A stretch of DNA of 64,000 nucleotides from Bradyrhizobium tropiciagri (GTDB lineage: Bacteria > Pseudomonadota > Alphaproteobacteria > Rhizobiales > Xanthobacteraceae), in assembly GCF_018130545.1 (NCBI RefSeq), contig NZ_JAFCKF010000011.1, positions 62,001 to 126,000 on the forward strand, read 5' to 3'. Below the pieces are notes generated by a model that saw only the letters and a list, made by a program, of their open reading frames with translations, ran no database searches and was not told the origin of the DNA. Shown piece by piece: positions 17,682 through 26,730 of this stretch. Both the position numbers and the translations under genes were made by a program. Each line of letters starts with the position of its first letter. The first letter of the stretch is position 1.

Positions 17682-17720
17682 GCTTTATCTACCGTCGACG
17701 AAGGGACGGAAAAGGATTCC

Positions 17721-18812
17721 ATGGCGCACGTCGAGATCGAGAACGTCAGCAAGGCATATGGGCCCTACAAGATCATCGAGGGGCTCGATCTCAGCGTGGC
17801 CGACGAGGAATTTGTCGTGCTGGTCGGCCCGTCCGGCTGCGGCAAGACCACGACATTGCGCATGATCGCGGGGCTGGAGGCCGTCACCAGCGGAACCATC
17901 CGCATCGGCAACCGCGACGTGACGCAGCTGCGGCCGGGCCTGCGCAATTGCGCGATGGTGTTCCAGAACTACGCGCTCTATCCGCACATGACGGTCGGCG
18001 AGAACATCGGCTACGGCATGAAGGTGCGCGGCGAGCCGCGCGCCAGCATCGAGAAGGCCGTCAACGACGTGGCGCGCGTGCTTGATCTCGAGCAATACCT
18101 GCAGCGGAGGCCCAAGCAGCTGTCCGGCGGCCAGCGCCAGCGCGTGGCGATCGGCCGTGCCATCGTGCGCAGCCCTGATGTGTTCCTGTTCGATGAGCCG
18201 CTGTCCAATCTCGACGCCAAGCTGCGCATCGAGATGCGGACCGAGATCAAGGCGCTGCACCGCCGTCTCGCCAAGACCATCGTCTATGTCACGCATGATC
18301 AGGTCGAGGCCATGACGATGGCCGACCGCGTCGTGGTGATGAACAAGGGCCGGATCGAGCAGGCGGCCGATCCGATCACGATTTACGAGAAGCCCAGCAA
18401 TCTCTTTGTCGCGGGCTTCATGGGCGCGCCCAGCATGAACTTCATCCACGGCGAGATCACAGCCCGCGACGGCGCGCTCACCTTCACCGAGCCGTCGGGC
18501 ACGGCGTTGACCGTGCCGAAGTCGCGAGAGGCGGCCTATGCGGGCAGCGTCGGAAAGCCCGTGGTGCTCGGCGTACGGCCCGATCATGTGCTGCGCGAAG
18601 GCGCGCCGGCGGGCTCTTCCATCCGTATCCTTGTGAAGGACGTGGAGCCGCTCGGGCCGCACACGCTGGTGATCGGGACTGTCGGCGCATTCGCATTCAC
18701 GGCGCAAATGCCGGTCGGCGTCGCCGCCGAGCCGGACCATGCGATCGACGTCGCGCTCGATCTCGAGCGGACGCATCTGTTCGACAAGGCGTCAGGGATG
18801 GCGATTTGCTGA
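17721..18812 (+). CDS. ABC importer ATPase (MalK/UgpC, CUT1 type)
   Basis: The 363-residue protein has Walker A GPSGCGKTT, signature LSGGQRQRVAIGRA, Walker B VFLFDEPLSNLDAKLR and the H-loop VTHDQVEA. The C-terminal 120 residues form the TOBE/OB-fold regulatory domain of MalK-like ATPases. The ATG at 17721 was chosen because AAAAGGA lies just upstream and the product then begins MAHVEIENVSKAYG, as in homologues. It is the last gene of the deoC operon and energises the CUT1 importer. Confidence 0.92.
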   Translation: MAHVEIENVSKAYGPYKIIEGLDLSVADEEFVVLVGPSGCGKTTTLRMIAGLEAVTSGTIRIGNRDVTQLRPGLRNCAMVFQNYALYPHMTVGENIGYGMKVRGEPRASIEKAVNDVARVLDLEQYLQRRPKQLSGGQRQRVAIGRAIVRSPDVFLFDEPLSNLDAKLRIEMRTEIKALHRRLAKTIVYVTHDQVEAMTMADRVVVMNKGRIEQAADPITIYEKPSNLFVAGFMGAPSMNFIHGEITARDGALTFTEPSGTALTVPKSREAAYAGSVGKPVVLGVRPDHVLREGAPAGSSIRILVKDVEPLGPHTLVIGTVGAFAFTAQMPVGVAAEPDHAIDVALDLERTHLFDKASGMAIC

Positions 18813-18836
18813 GCGGCCTGCGCAACAGCTACGTGC

Positions 18837-19835
18837 CTAGCTGCTGAACCCTCGCACCCGCCGGACGGTATCGGACGGATACAGGCCAAAAGCCGAGCGG
18901 TACACCGCAGCGAAACGGCCCATATGGGTAAAACCCCACTTCAGGGCAACTTCGCTGACCGGAAGCATGTTCTCCGGTCGCGACAGCTCATCGTGGATTG
19001 CCTCGAGGCGAATCTGCCGCAAATAGGCGACCGGCGTGGTGTCGTGGATCTTGCGGAAACCCAATTGCAGGAGCCGGCTGCTGACACCAACCGTCGCGGC
19101 AATGTCCGATACCGTCAGCGGCAGATGAGGATTGGCCCGCATGTACTCGACCGCCCGCCGGACGTACCGCGGCGGTGTATCCAGCGGGTAGCGGTTCAAG
19201 CGGTCGGTCAGCCGGTGGGGGACGTTCTCGAGAATCAGCTGTATCGCAGCCTCGGACAGCAGCGCGCTGGCCTTTGGAGAGCGCGCCAGGGTCCCGTCAT
19301 ACAAACCGGTCGCGCTCGTGCGAACGAGCTGAAGAAGGGTCTGCCCGACGCCGGTCGACAAGTCGACAATTGGTGTCAGATTGAGATCTTCCAGGGCTGT
19401 GCTCCCGAACGTCGCGGACAGCACCTTCGTGACTGCGCCCGTATGCAAGGTCAGCGTGACGCTCGAGTATCGTCCGTCGACCGCTTCGACGCGCTGCGCT
19501 TGCATCGTCGGGAGGGGTACGATGGCGATCTCGGAGGCGGTTCTCTCGACGCTCTTTCCCGCAATGAGCGTCTCGGCCTTGCCGGCATTCAGCAGGCCTA
19601 TTGCGAGCTCTCCAGCGGAGTCCTCGTATGAGTAGCGCCAATCCCAGCCAGCAGAAAGGTCCGCCCGTACGACATCAATTTCCGCTCCAATCGCAATATC
19701 CGCATGCCAGCGAAACGATTCGTCAGACTGCGGCGAAGAGTGGGGATTGATCCCGTGCGGTCTGAGCATTTCAACGAGATCTTCGAACGAAGACCCCGAT
19801 CGTGTGGGGGGTGCAGCGAGTACGTCTTCGACCAT
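18837..19835 (-). CDS. AraC-family transcriptional regulator
   Basis: The 332-residue protein has a C-terminal pair of helix-turn-helix motifs (LTVSDIAATVGVSSRLLQLGFRKIHDTTPVAYLRQIRLE, then VSEVALKWGFTHMGRFAAVYRSAFGLYPSDTVR). The N-terminal 220 residues resemble the AraC-binding-like domain found in regulators such as NahR/XylS-type activators of this order, but no ligand can be assigned. It is convergent with the sugar ABC operon and has a gene-poor region of about 450 bp upstream, so its target is not evident from context. Confidence 0.88.
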   Translation of the reverse strand: MVEDVLAAPPTRSGSSFEDLVEMLRPHGINPHSSPQSDESFRWHADIAIGAEIDVVRADLSAGWDWRYSYEDSAGELAIGLLNAGKAETLIAGKSVERTASEIAIVPLPTMQAQRVEAVDGRYSSVTLTLHTGAVTKVLSATFGSTALEDLNLTPIVDLSTGVGQTLLQLVRTSATGLYDGTLARSPKASALLSEAAIQLILENVPHRLTDRLNRYPLDTPPRYVRRAVEYMRANPHLPLTVSDIAATVGVSSRLLQLGFRKIHDTTPVAYLRQIRLEAIHDELSRPENMLPVSEVALKWGFTHMGRFAAVYRSAFGLYPSDTVRRVRGFSS

Positions 19836-20281
19836 CAGTCCTAACCAATTGCTGTGCGCGACATGACCCGATCAATCAGAATCGCGGTCCATCATTCAGG
19901 ACGTCTGCCACACGCACAAACCGCACGATCACATTAGCACAGCCTTGGGGAATTCAGGTCGCGTTCTCTTTTTCTTCTCTCTCAGTATCCAATTTCCGAA
20001 CAGAATATCCAGATTGCGAAAATCGAGCCGCCGCGAAAGGTAAGACTTGACCCAATTCGCTCGCCTCGATCGACGGCGATGCCGCGCCGATCATCACTCG
20101 CCGCGCCTTCGCTGACGTCACACCTGTTGCGGTGCTGACGTTCCGGAGTTCCAGCGAGCGTGACGTGTGAGTGACCGCTAGCCAAAATCCGAACGCGCCC
20201 ATCCGGAATGCGATCACCTCCATGGACTCATAGCCCATTTGGCCTACATCGTCCCGACCAACTCAAACGGGTTATGAAAGC
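19836..20281. other. Gene-poor interval
   Basis: No convincing gene, tRNA or repeat is visible here. A 94-codon minus-strand frame (19954-20238) lacks a ribosome site and a recognisable motif. The interval presumably holds the promoters of the AraC gene (leftward) and of the small secreted-protein gene (rightward). Confidence 0.4.
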
Positions 20282-20692
20282 ATGCTTACAAGGATTACTT
20301 GCGTATTCGCGCTCACGGTTCTTTCGTCCCTACCTGCGCTGGCGGATAGCTGCGCAGATCACGTCCAGGCCACCGGCGTTCCGATGGTTACGGGCATGAC
20401 GCACAAGACCTGGATGATCTTCCCGTCGGTCAATCCCGGCGCTGCCCTCGACAAGGTGTCCCGTGCCGTTCTGGCGGAGGGTTTTGTCGGTGTGAACATC
20501 GACAAGAAACTCGGCACGATCACCACGCAGCAGGAGACCACCGGATCCGGGCGGCCGCAAACGTTGCAAGTCGTCGTCCGCAAGGACGGCAAGGGCAGCC
20601 GCGTCGATGCGACCTTCATCTTGCCGCCGGGACAGTTGGCTCCAGGTGTCGGCGATAACCTCTGCCGCGTCGTGAACGCAGCCGGCCAGTGA
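20282..20692 (+). CDS. Small secreted protein of unknown function
   Basis: The 136-residue product has a clear Sec signal peptide (MLTRITCVFALTVLSSLPALA) and a mature part with two cysteines, C24 and a C-terminal C129, that could form a disulfide. No enzymatic motif is recognised. The mature region GVNIDKKLGTITTQQETTGS and a following basic strand suggest a small beta-rich periplasmic domain. Its ribosome site is weak. It stands alone between a gene-poor region and the BA14K-like gene. Confidence 0.7.
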   Translation: MLTRITCVFALTVLSSLPALADSCADHVQATGVPMVTGMTHKTWMIFPSVNPGAALDKVSRAVLAEGFVGVNIDKKLGTITTQQETTGSGRPQTLQVVVRKDGKGSRVDATFILPPGQLAPGVGDNLCRVVNAAGQ

Positions 20693-20843
20693 AATCCGCC
20701 CATCTGTAAAGCAAGACTGACGCGCGAATTGTAACCGGCCGCGCGTGTCTGGGTGTCGCCCGGTCTGAGACCGGGCGAGCCAACCATGTCGAGGGAATCG
20801 GGATGCAGCGCCGGCCTGCGCCCACAGCAATGAAGCAGGAGAT

Positions 20844-21206
20844 ATGATGCGTAGGGCTCGCTTTCTGAAAATCGTTTTGACGGCCACCACCGGCGTTATG
20901 ATGTTTTCCGCCTCCGCGATCTCGGCTCCGCTCCAGCACGGCGCCGGTGTTGCGGCCGCGGTGCCGGCAGTGACCGAGAAGGTCTGGTGCCGTTACGGGA
21001 ATTGCGATGGCGGCGCAGCCGTCGGCGGACTGGTCGGCGGCCTCATCGGCGGCGTCATCGCAGCCGGTGCGGCCAATGCTGCCGCGCAGCAGGAAGCTGC
21101 TGCCGCCCAGCAGCATGCGGCGTCTTGCGCTCAGCGCTATCGCTCATACGATGCTGCATCGAACACGTTCCAGGCAAAGGACGGCCGGCGGTATCCCTGC
21201 CAGTAA
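20844..21206 (+). CDS. BA14K-type small surface/secreted protein
   Basis: The 120-residue product has a signal-like N-terminus and a glycine-rich hydrophobic segment (GGLVGGLIGGVIAAGAANAAA). Its C-terminal motif CAQRYRSYDAASNTFQAKDG followed by RRYPC is the BA14K hallmark. BA14K proteins are small lectin-like or immunoreactive envelope proteins of Brucella and relatives. A preceding AGGAG ribosome site supports the start. A strong intrinsic terminator follows. Confidence 0.8.
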   Translation: MMRRARFLKIVLTATTGVMMFSASAISAPLQHGAGVAAAVPAVTEKVWCRYGNCDGGAAVGGLVGGLIGGVIAAGAANAAAQQEAAAAQQHAASCAQRYRSYDAASNTFQAKDGRRYPCQ

Positions 21207-21242
21207 GTGATTGAGAAAGTCGTCGCGACTGGATCTGCTCTG

Positions 21243-21277
21243 GGGGCCGCGGTTTGACACCGTGGCCCCTTTGATTT
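21243..21277 (+). terminator. Rho-independent terminator of the BA14K-type gene
   Basis: GGGGCCGCGGT (21243-21253) pairs with ACCGTGGCCCC (21259-21269), with one G-U wobble and a 5-nt loop, followed by TTTGATTT. It lies 37 bp after the stop and before the end of the convergent regulator gene. Confidence 0.8.
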
Positions 21278-21325
21278 GCCAGGTACGGATTTGCCAAGGC
21301 TCGCCGCGAATGCAGCCGCGCGGCG

Positions 21326-22759
21326 TCAGTCCGCCGAGAACCCGAACGGCACACTCGAGGTCCTGAAATCGTCGGGGAGAATCTCGCGTCCGATCGGAGG
21401 TGCCGACCGCGCCGCGCATCTGGGGCGATGGCAGACCCGGCAGGCGACGCCGATCGGCGTCGGCTCGTCTGCGTTCGGCCCCTGTCCATCGCGGGTGTAG
21501 ATGAGCTGGCCGGCATGCTCGGCGGCGCAGCCGATCGCGATCGCGCGCTCGACGCGGATGGCGCCGAATGCGCCGCCGCCGGCGGTCACGGTGCGGGCGA
21601 TCGAGAAGAACCGCTGACCGTCCGGCAATTCCAGCCATTGCGTGACGATCTGGCGCGGCGTCTTGAAGATATCGTGGACCGACCACAGCGGACAGGCGCC
21701 GCCGTGCTTGGCGAACGGAAATCCGGCGCCATCGAGCAGTTTGGAGATGTTGCCGGCCGGATCGACCCGGATCAGGAAGAACGGCACTTTCTCGAGGCCG
21801 GGCCGCTGCAAGGTGGTGACGCGGTGTGCGATCTGCTCGAAGCTGGTGCCGAATTGACGCGCCAGCGCCTCCAGATCGTAGCGCCGTGTCTCGACCGCTT
21901 TCGCAAACACCGAGTAGGGCATGATGAGTGCGGCCGCGGCGTAAGCTGCGAGCGCGCGGCGTGCGAGCAGCTCAGCGCTCTTGCTGGTGAACTTGCCGTC
22001 CTCCACCGCCGCGCTGATCTCGCCTTCCAGTTCCAGATAGGCGAGTTGCTTGGCGAGCTGGAAATTGAGACCTGCGGTATCGAGCGAGTCCTCGAGCAGC
22101 AATTGCCGGCGATGCAGGTCCAGCCGCCTGACCGAACCGAGCATGACGTTCGGCGGCAGATAGCGGACCTGGAGCTTGTGACGTTCGCGAAGCCGCTCGA
22201 TGAATCCGGCCGGTCCCGCCGGTTCGTGGACGAGACGCTCGGCGGCATCGTCGAGGTTGACGAAATTGTTGCGGCGCGCGGCGAGAAATCGCCGGACCTC
22301 AGCAACGGGATCGTTGGCGTCGAAGTTCTCGCCCGGCAATGCAGCGCCGGCGAGGTCCGGCGCGCGCCGCTCCGCCAGCGCCAGCTGCTCTTCGCGATAG
22401 GCGGTGTAGAGGCGCAGGAAAGCCTCGGTCATCCCGGGATAACTGACCGCGAGGTCGCTGACCTCGAGCGCGGGGATATCGATGTCGGCAAACATCGGTT
22501 CCTTCAGCACCGACTGCATCCGCGCGGTGTGATCGGCGCCGCCGTCGCCGGCAAGATCGGCCAGATCGATCTTGTAGGTGCGGGCCAGGCGCAGCAGCAT
22601 GTCCGCCGTCACCGGGCGTTGATTGCGTTCCAGCAGCGCGACATAGGGGGCCGAGATTTCGAGATCGGCGGCCATATCCGCCTGGGTCAGCCCGAGGTCG
22701 CGCCGCAGCCGGCGTAGCCGGGGGCCCATGAAAACGGAGCGGGCGCTTGAGGTTACCAT
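21326..22759 (-). CDS. RamB/ScfR-type regulator of acetate or short-chain fatty acid metabolism
   Basis: The 477-residue protein has an N-terminal XRE helix-turn-helix (LGLTQADMAADLEISAPYVALLERNQRPVTADML compressed around residues 20-53). A central ImmA/IrrE-like domain and a C-terminal DUF2083-like region with several cysteines (CRVCHRPRC) follow. This architecture is that of RamB and short-chain fatty acid regulators that control glyoxylate-cycle genes. It is divergent from isocitrate lyase and two palindromes lie between them. The start at 22759 is not certain; a methionine 30 bp downstream (MGPRLRRLRRD) is an alternative. Confidence 0.88.
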   Translation of the reverse strand: MVTSSARSVFMGPRLRRLRRDLGLTQADMAADLEISAPYVALLERNQRPVTADMLLRLARTYKIDLADLAGDGGADHTARMQSVLKEPMFADIDIPALEVSDLAVSYPGMTEAFLRLYTAYREEQLALAERRAPDLAGAALPGENFDANDPVAEVRRFLAARRNNFVNLDDAAERLVHEPAGPAGFIERLRERHKLQVRYLPPNVMLGSVRRLDLHRRQLLLEDSLDTAGLNFQLAKQLAYLELEGEISAAVEDGKFTSKSAELLARRALAAYAAAALIMPYSVFAKAVETRRYDLEALARQFGTSFEQIAHRVTTLQRPGLEKVPFFLIRVDPAGNISKLLDGAGFPFAKHGGACPLWSVHDIFKTPRQIVTQWLELPDGQRFFSIARTVTAGGGAFGAIRVERAIAIGCAAEHAGQLIYTRDGQGPNADEPTPIGVACRVCHRPRCAARSAPPIGREILPDDFRTSSVPFGFSAD

Positions 22760-22775
22760 CCGCCTAATCCATCGT

Positions 22776-22792
22776 TTGTAAGGTTCTTACAA
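22776..22792. promoter_or_regulatory. Perfect palindrome, candidate operator of the RamB/ScfR-type regulator
   Basis: TTGTAAG-GTT-CTTACAA is a perfect 7-bp inverted repeat around a 3-bp centre, 17 bp upstream of the regulator start and about 115 bp upstream of isocitrate lyase. Its position suits autoregulation and control of the divergent gene. Confidence 0.65.
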
Positions 22793-22806
22793 CAATACAT
22801 CAGTTT

Positions 22807-22824
22807 CTTGTAAGTTATGACAAG
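22807..22824. promoter_or_regulatory. Second, imperfect palindrome in the regulator-aceA region
   Basis: CTTGTAAGTTATGACAAG has CTTGT and ACAAG as inverted ends and repeats the TTGTAAG half of the perfect site, 31 bp centre to centre (about three helical turns). A second binding site for the same regulator is likely. Confidence 0.55.
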
Positions 22825-22905
22825 TTTTCCGCGCCAGGTCTAGCTCCCTGCGCTGCCGCGGGTCACAAACGGTGCAGTTATTTCGTCACCGAAGGGATCA
22901 CGGAC

Positions 22906-24543
22906 ATGAACTTCCAACCGCGCGGGATCAGCGACCGGGCCATCCAGGGACCGGCTTCGTATCAGAGCGAGATTGAGGCAGCCGAGGCGCTCCTCAAGAA
23001 CAAGGACACCTGGAACGGCGTCTCCGCCGAAGCCGTGGCGCGCATGCGCCTGCAGAACCGCTTCAAGACCGGTCTGGATGTCGCCCGCTACACGGCTGCG
23101 CTGATGCGCGCCGACATGGCCGCCTATGATGCCGACAGCACCAAGTACACCCAGTCGCTCGGCTGCTGGCATGGTTTCATCGCCCAGCAGAAGCTGATCT
23201 CGGTCAAGAAGCACTTCGGCAATACCGACCGCCGCTATCTGTATCTCTCCGGCTGGATGATCGCGGCGCTGCGCTCCGAGTTCGGTCCGCTGCCGGATCA
23301 GTCGATGCACGAGAAGACCTCGGTGCCGGCGCTGATCGAAGAGCTCTACACCTTCCTGCGTCAGGCGGATTCGCGCGAGCTCAACGACATCTTCCGTGCG
23401 CTCGATGCGGCGCGCAAGGAAGGCGACAAGGCCAAGGAAAAGGCGTTGATCGAGAAGATCGACAACTTCCAGACCCACGTCGTGCCTGTGATCGCCGACA
23501 TCGATGCCGGCTTCGGCAACGCCGAGGCGACCTATCTGCTCGCCAAGAAGATGATCGAGGCGGGCGCCTGCGCCCTGCAGATCGAGAACCAGGTCTCCGA
23601 CGAGAAGCAGTGCGGCCATCAGGACGGCAAGGTCACCGTGCCGCATGAGGTGTTCATCGCGAAGATTCGCGCCTGCCGCCATGCGTTCCTCGAGCTCGGC
23701 GTCGAGGACGGCATCATCGTGACCCGCACCGACTCGCTCGGCGCCGGCCTGACCCAGCAGATCGCCGTCAGCCACAAGCCCGGCGACATCGGCGACCAGT
23801 ACAACAGCTTCCTCGATTGCGAGGAAGTGACGGCTGCCAATGCGCGCAACGGCGACGTCATCATCAACCAGAACGGCAAGATGATGCGTCCGAAGCGCCT
23901 GCCCAGCAACCTCTACCAGTTCCGTCCCGGCACCGGTGCGGATCGCTGCGTGCTCGACTGCATCACCTCGCTGCAGAATGGCGCGGACCTGTTGTGGATC
24001 GAGACCGAGAAGCCGCATATCGAGCAGATCGCCTCGATGGTCGATCGCATCCGCAAGGTCATCCCGAACGCCAAGCTCGCCTACAACAACTCGCCGTCGT
24101 TCAACTGGACCCTCAATTTCCGTTGGCAGGTCTACGACGCGATGAAGGAAGCGGGCCAGGATGTCAGCAAGTACAACCGCGCCGAGCTGATGAAGGTGGA
24201 GTATGACGAGACGCCGCTGGCGAAGGAAGCCGACGAGCGGATCCGGACCTTCCAGGCGGATTCGGCCAAGCGCGCCGGCATTTTCCATCACCTGATCACG
24301 CTGCCGACCTATCACACGGCTGCGCTGTCGACCGACAATCTCGCACGCGAGTATTTCGGCGAGCAGGGCATGCTCGGCTACGTCAAGAACGTCCAGCGCG
24401 CGGAAATCCGTCAGGGCATCGCTTGCGCGAAGCATCAGAACATGGCGGGCTCCGACATCGGCGACGATCACAAGGAGTACTTCGCCGGTGAGGCCGCCCT
24501 CAAGGCGGGCGGCGTCCACAACACGATGAACCAGTTCGGCTAA
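22906..24543 (+). CDS. aceA: Isocitrate lyase
   Basis: The enzyme splits isocitrate to glyoxylate and succinate, the first step of the glyoxylate shunt needed for growth on acetate and fatty acids. The active-site signature is K234-Q-C236-G-H238 with the catalytic cysteine; Q replaces the K of the E. coli KKCGH, a known variation. VVPVIADIDAGFGNAEAT is the Mg-binding region. At 545 residues it belongs to the longer alphaproteobacterial/eukaryote-like class. It is divergent from the RamB/ScfR-type gene and is followed by an intrinsic terminator, so it is monocistronic. Acetate from the deoxyribose locus and from the CoA catabolic cluster would feed this pathway. Confidence 0.95.
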   Translation: MNFQPRGISDRAIQGPASYQSEIEAAEALLKNKDTWNGVSAEAVARMRLQNRFKTGLDVARYTAALMRADMAAYDADSTKYTQSLGCWHGFIAQQKLISVKKHFGNTDRRYLYLSGWMIAALRSEFGPLPDQSMHEKTSVPALIEELYTFLRQADSRELNDIFRALDAARKEGDKAKEKALIEKIDNFQTHVVPVIADIDAGFGNAEATYLLAKKMIEAGACALQIENQVSDEKQCGHQDGKVTVPHEVFIAKIRACRHAFLELGVEDGIIVTRTDSLGAGLTQQIAVSHKPGDIGDQYNSFLDCEEVTAANARNGDVIINQNGKMMRPKRLPSNLYQFRPGTGADRCVLDCITSLQNGADLLWIETEKPHIEQIASMVDRIRKVIPNAKLAYNNSPSFNWTLNFRWQVYDAMKEAGQDVSKYNRAELMKVEYDETPLAKEADERIRTFQADSAKRAGIFHHLITLPTYHTAALSTDNLAREYFGEQGMLGYVKNVQRAEIRQGIACAKHQNMAGSDIGDDHKEYFAGEAALKAGGVHNTMNQFG

Positions 24544-24613
24544 TCGAACGCATCATTCGGACTATCGGCTGGACGGGCTGGCTTGCGAGCAGCCACCTGT
24601 CCGCCGGGTTGAC

Positions 24614-24664
24614 GGGGCGATTATCGACCGTGGTGACGCGGTCGAAATCGCCCCGCAACTTTTT
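24614..24664 (+). terminator. Rho-independent terminator of aceA
   Basis: GGGGCGATT (24614-24622) pairs with AATCGCCCC (24646-24654), and the inner TCGACCG (24624-24630) with CGGTCGA (24639-24645). The result is a 16-bp stem with one bulged A and an 8-nt loop, followed by GCAACTTTTT. Confidence 0.85.
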
Positions 24665-24736
24665 GCAGCTCCCGCGGCCATTGCGGCGACACACGGCTGT
24701 CAAATAGGAGATTGCCTCCTCAACCGTACCGGACGT

Positions 24737-25645
24737 ATGTTTCCCAGGGAAACCACCGGTATCTTCATGCTGCGGTCGTTTGAGCAATTGGGACATCCTG
24801 CCGATCGCGCCTCGCTGGTCGCTGCCGACGAGGAGCGGCTTGCGATTCGCGGGAGCGGTGCCGGCTATGCCAAGCCCTGGCACTGGCACGACTGCCTGAT
24901 GTTCATTCTGCCGAGCCAGGGCGTCGTCGAGCTCAGGCATGAAGACCGCCGCGAGGGGCTGTGGCTCTCGCAGGATCGCTTTGCGATCGTTCCGGCCAAC
25001 CGCGCCCATGAAACACGCTCGGGTGTCGGAGCGCATCACCATCTTGCATTGTATGTGACTGATGACGCCTTGCGCCGGCTTGATGAGAATTTCGGCTCGC
25101 TGCGCGAGTTTCGCAGGCGGACCCGGGCGACCATGGTGCTGCCACGCAGTCCGGCAATTCGCGCGCTGCAGGACCTGTCGATGCGGCACGACGTCGGACC
25201 TTACGGAGACCGTGCCATCAGGCAGAATCTCGCATCGGCGCTCGTGCTGCAATGTGTTGCTGAGGCGGCGGCGAGCCAGCCGTTGCCGGACGCGTCGCGG
25301 CGCGAGCACGGCAGTGCGCTGGTCACCGACATCAAGGCCTTCGTCATGCTTCATGCTGCCGAAGACATTCCGCTCGACCGGCTCGGCGATCGTTTCGGTG
25401 TTTCCAGGCGGCATGTGACGCGCCTGTTCCGGCAGGAAACCGGCCAGTCGATCGGGGAATTCCAGCTACACGCGCGGCTCGAAAGAGCCGTAGCGTTGCT
25501 TTCAGGGACGGACCTGCCCGTCACCGAGATTGCGTTCCGGGTCGGCTTCGAAAGCGGCGCGGCGTTCGCGCGCGCCATGAAGCGGGTCAGCGGCCGCAAT
25601 CCCCTCGACGTTCGCCACGGCGTGGCCCGCTCGATCAAGCAATAG
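24737..25645 (+). CDS. AraC-family regulator with cupin-type sensor domain
   Basis: The 302-residue protein has an N-terminal cupin-like ligand domain (WHWHDCLMFILPSQGVVELRH, about residues 48-68) and two C-terminal helix-turn-helix motifs (IPLDRLGDRFGVSRRHVTRLFRQETG and LPVTEIAFRVGFESGAAFARAMKRVSG). A methionine at 24767 is an alternative start, as neither has a strong ribosome site. It lies 160 bp upstream of the PhzF-transporter-hydrolase cassette on the same strand and is its probable regulator. Confidence 0.88.
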   Translation: MFPRETTGIFMLRSFEQLGHPADRASLVAADEERLAIRGSGAGYAKPWHWHDCLMFILPSQGVVELRHEDRREGLWLSQDRFAIVPANRAHETRSGVGAHHHLALYVTDDALRRLDENFGSLREFRRRTRATMVLPRSPAIRALQDLSMRHDVGPYGDRAIRQNLASALVLQCVAEAAASQPLPDASRREHGSALVTDIKAFVMLHAAEDIPLDRLGDRFGVSRRHVTRLFRQETGQSIGEFQLHARLERAVALLSGTDLPVTEIAFRVGFESGAAFARAMKRVSGRNPLDVRHGVARSIKQ

Positions 25646-25807
25646 GGCCCGGCGGGCCGCGCGCGCCGCCATCGGGACGCATACCCTCATCAGATAACCC
25701 GTTCGTCGGCTGAGCCCAGCCGAACGGCTGCACGTTGGCGCAGGATTGCGCGCCAGTGCGTCCGCCAGACGCAGCGGGGAGCTTTGCAAGAGCGGGATCG
25801 CGTCGAC

Positions 25808-26698
25808 ATGCCTGGGAATAACGAAGTTCAGCTCGTGAGCGTGTTTGCTGCTGGTACGGGCGGTGGCAACCCGGCTCCCATCGTCATTGATGCCGACGGG
25901 ATGACCGGGACGCAGATGCAGGAAGTCGCGCGCGCCTATGGGCATGAGAGCGGCTTCGTCGTCCCCGCTCAGGCCGGTTCGGGTTGCGACTTCGAATTCC
26001 GCTTCTTCGTGCCCAATCACGAGATGTCGATGTGCGGGCATGCCACGATCGGTGCGCTGTGGCTGCTGCACCAGGCGGGGCGGTTGCCGGGCGACCGGGC
26101 CACCATCCAGACCAAGAGCGGCAGGGTCGAGGCCCGGATCGACGACAAAGCCGGCGACGGCGTTGCGATCGAGATCTCTCAGCCGGCGGGAACGGCGGAG
26201 CCATTGTCCGATCAAAGCCGTGCCGCCATCCTTGATGTGCTTGGCATCAACGTCCGGCAGCTGAGCCCGTACCCTATCCGAAACGCCTGCACCGCGCGGG
26301 TCAAGACGCTCATTCCGCTCGCCAGCGTCTCGATGCTGAATAATTTGCAGCCGTACTTCGATCGGATCGAGGCGCTCTGCGAGAGCATCGGCTCGACCGG
26401 CCTCTATCCTTACGCGCCATCGGACGCCGATCCCCGGATTTTCGAGGCGCGCCAGTTCCCCAAATCGTCCGGCTATCCCGAAGATGCGGCCACCGGCATT
26501 GCCGGCGCCGCGCTCGCCTTCGGGCTGCTCGCCAATGGCGAGGTGCAGCCGACCAGCGATCCGATCTTCGTGCGCCAGGGCATCGCCATGGGCCGCCCCT
26601 CGATCATGTCGGTTCGCTTCCAGCTTGAAGGTGGTCGCCCGACCGGCTGCTGGCTTGGTGGTGCGGTTCGCTACGAAGACGCGGAGCACGCGCAATGA
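25808..26698 (+). CDS. PhzF-family isomerase/epimerase
   Basis: The 296-residue protein shows the PhzF pattern: VSVFAAGTGGGNPAPIVID near the N-terminus, FRFFVPNHEMSMCGHATIGAL in the first half and GYPEDAATGIAGAALAFGLL in the second. It has two-fold pseudo-symmetry as in diaminopimelate epimerase. Members isomerise or epimerise small amino-acid-like substrates. The ATG at 25808 is preferred; a TTG at 25784 has its purine-rich stretch too close. The stop overlaps the upstream ATG of the next frame and context places it in an amino-acid uptake cassette, perhaps for a non-standard amino acid. Confidence 0.85.
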   Translation: MPGNNEVQLVSVFAAGTGGGNPAPIVIDADGMTGTQMQEVARAYGHESGFVVPAQAGSGCDFEFRFFVPNHEMSMCGHATIGALWLLHQAGRLPGDRATIQTKSGRVEARIDDKAGDGVAIEISQPAGTAEPLSDQSRAAILDVLGINVRQLSPYPIRNACTARVKTLIPLASVSMLNNLQPYFDRIEALCESIGSTGLYPYAPSDADPRIFEARQFPKSSGYPEDAATGIAGAALAFGLLANGEVQPTSDPIFVRQGIAMGRPSIMSVRFQLEGGRPTGCWLGGAVRYEDAEHAQ

Positions 26699-26730
26699 AC
26701 GGGCATTGTTTTATCGACAGGGGAACTCAG

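Noticed and set aside
19954-20238. 94-codon minus-strand frame in the gene-poor interval
   Set aside because: No ribosome site, no motif and no operon context. It cannot be supported beyond chance.
22840-24519. Long open frame antisense to isocitrate lyase
   Set aside because: It mirrors the codon-position bias of aceA, has no ribosome site and encodes a His/Asp/Arg/Leu-rich sequence typical of antisense shadows in GC-rich DNA.
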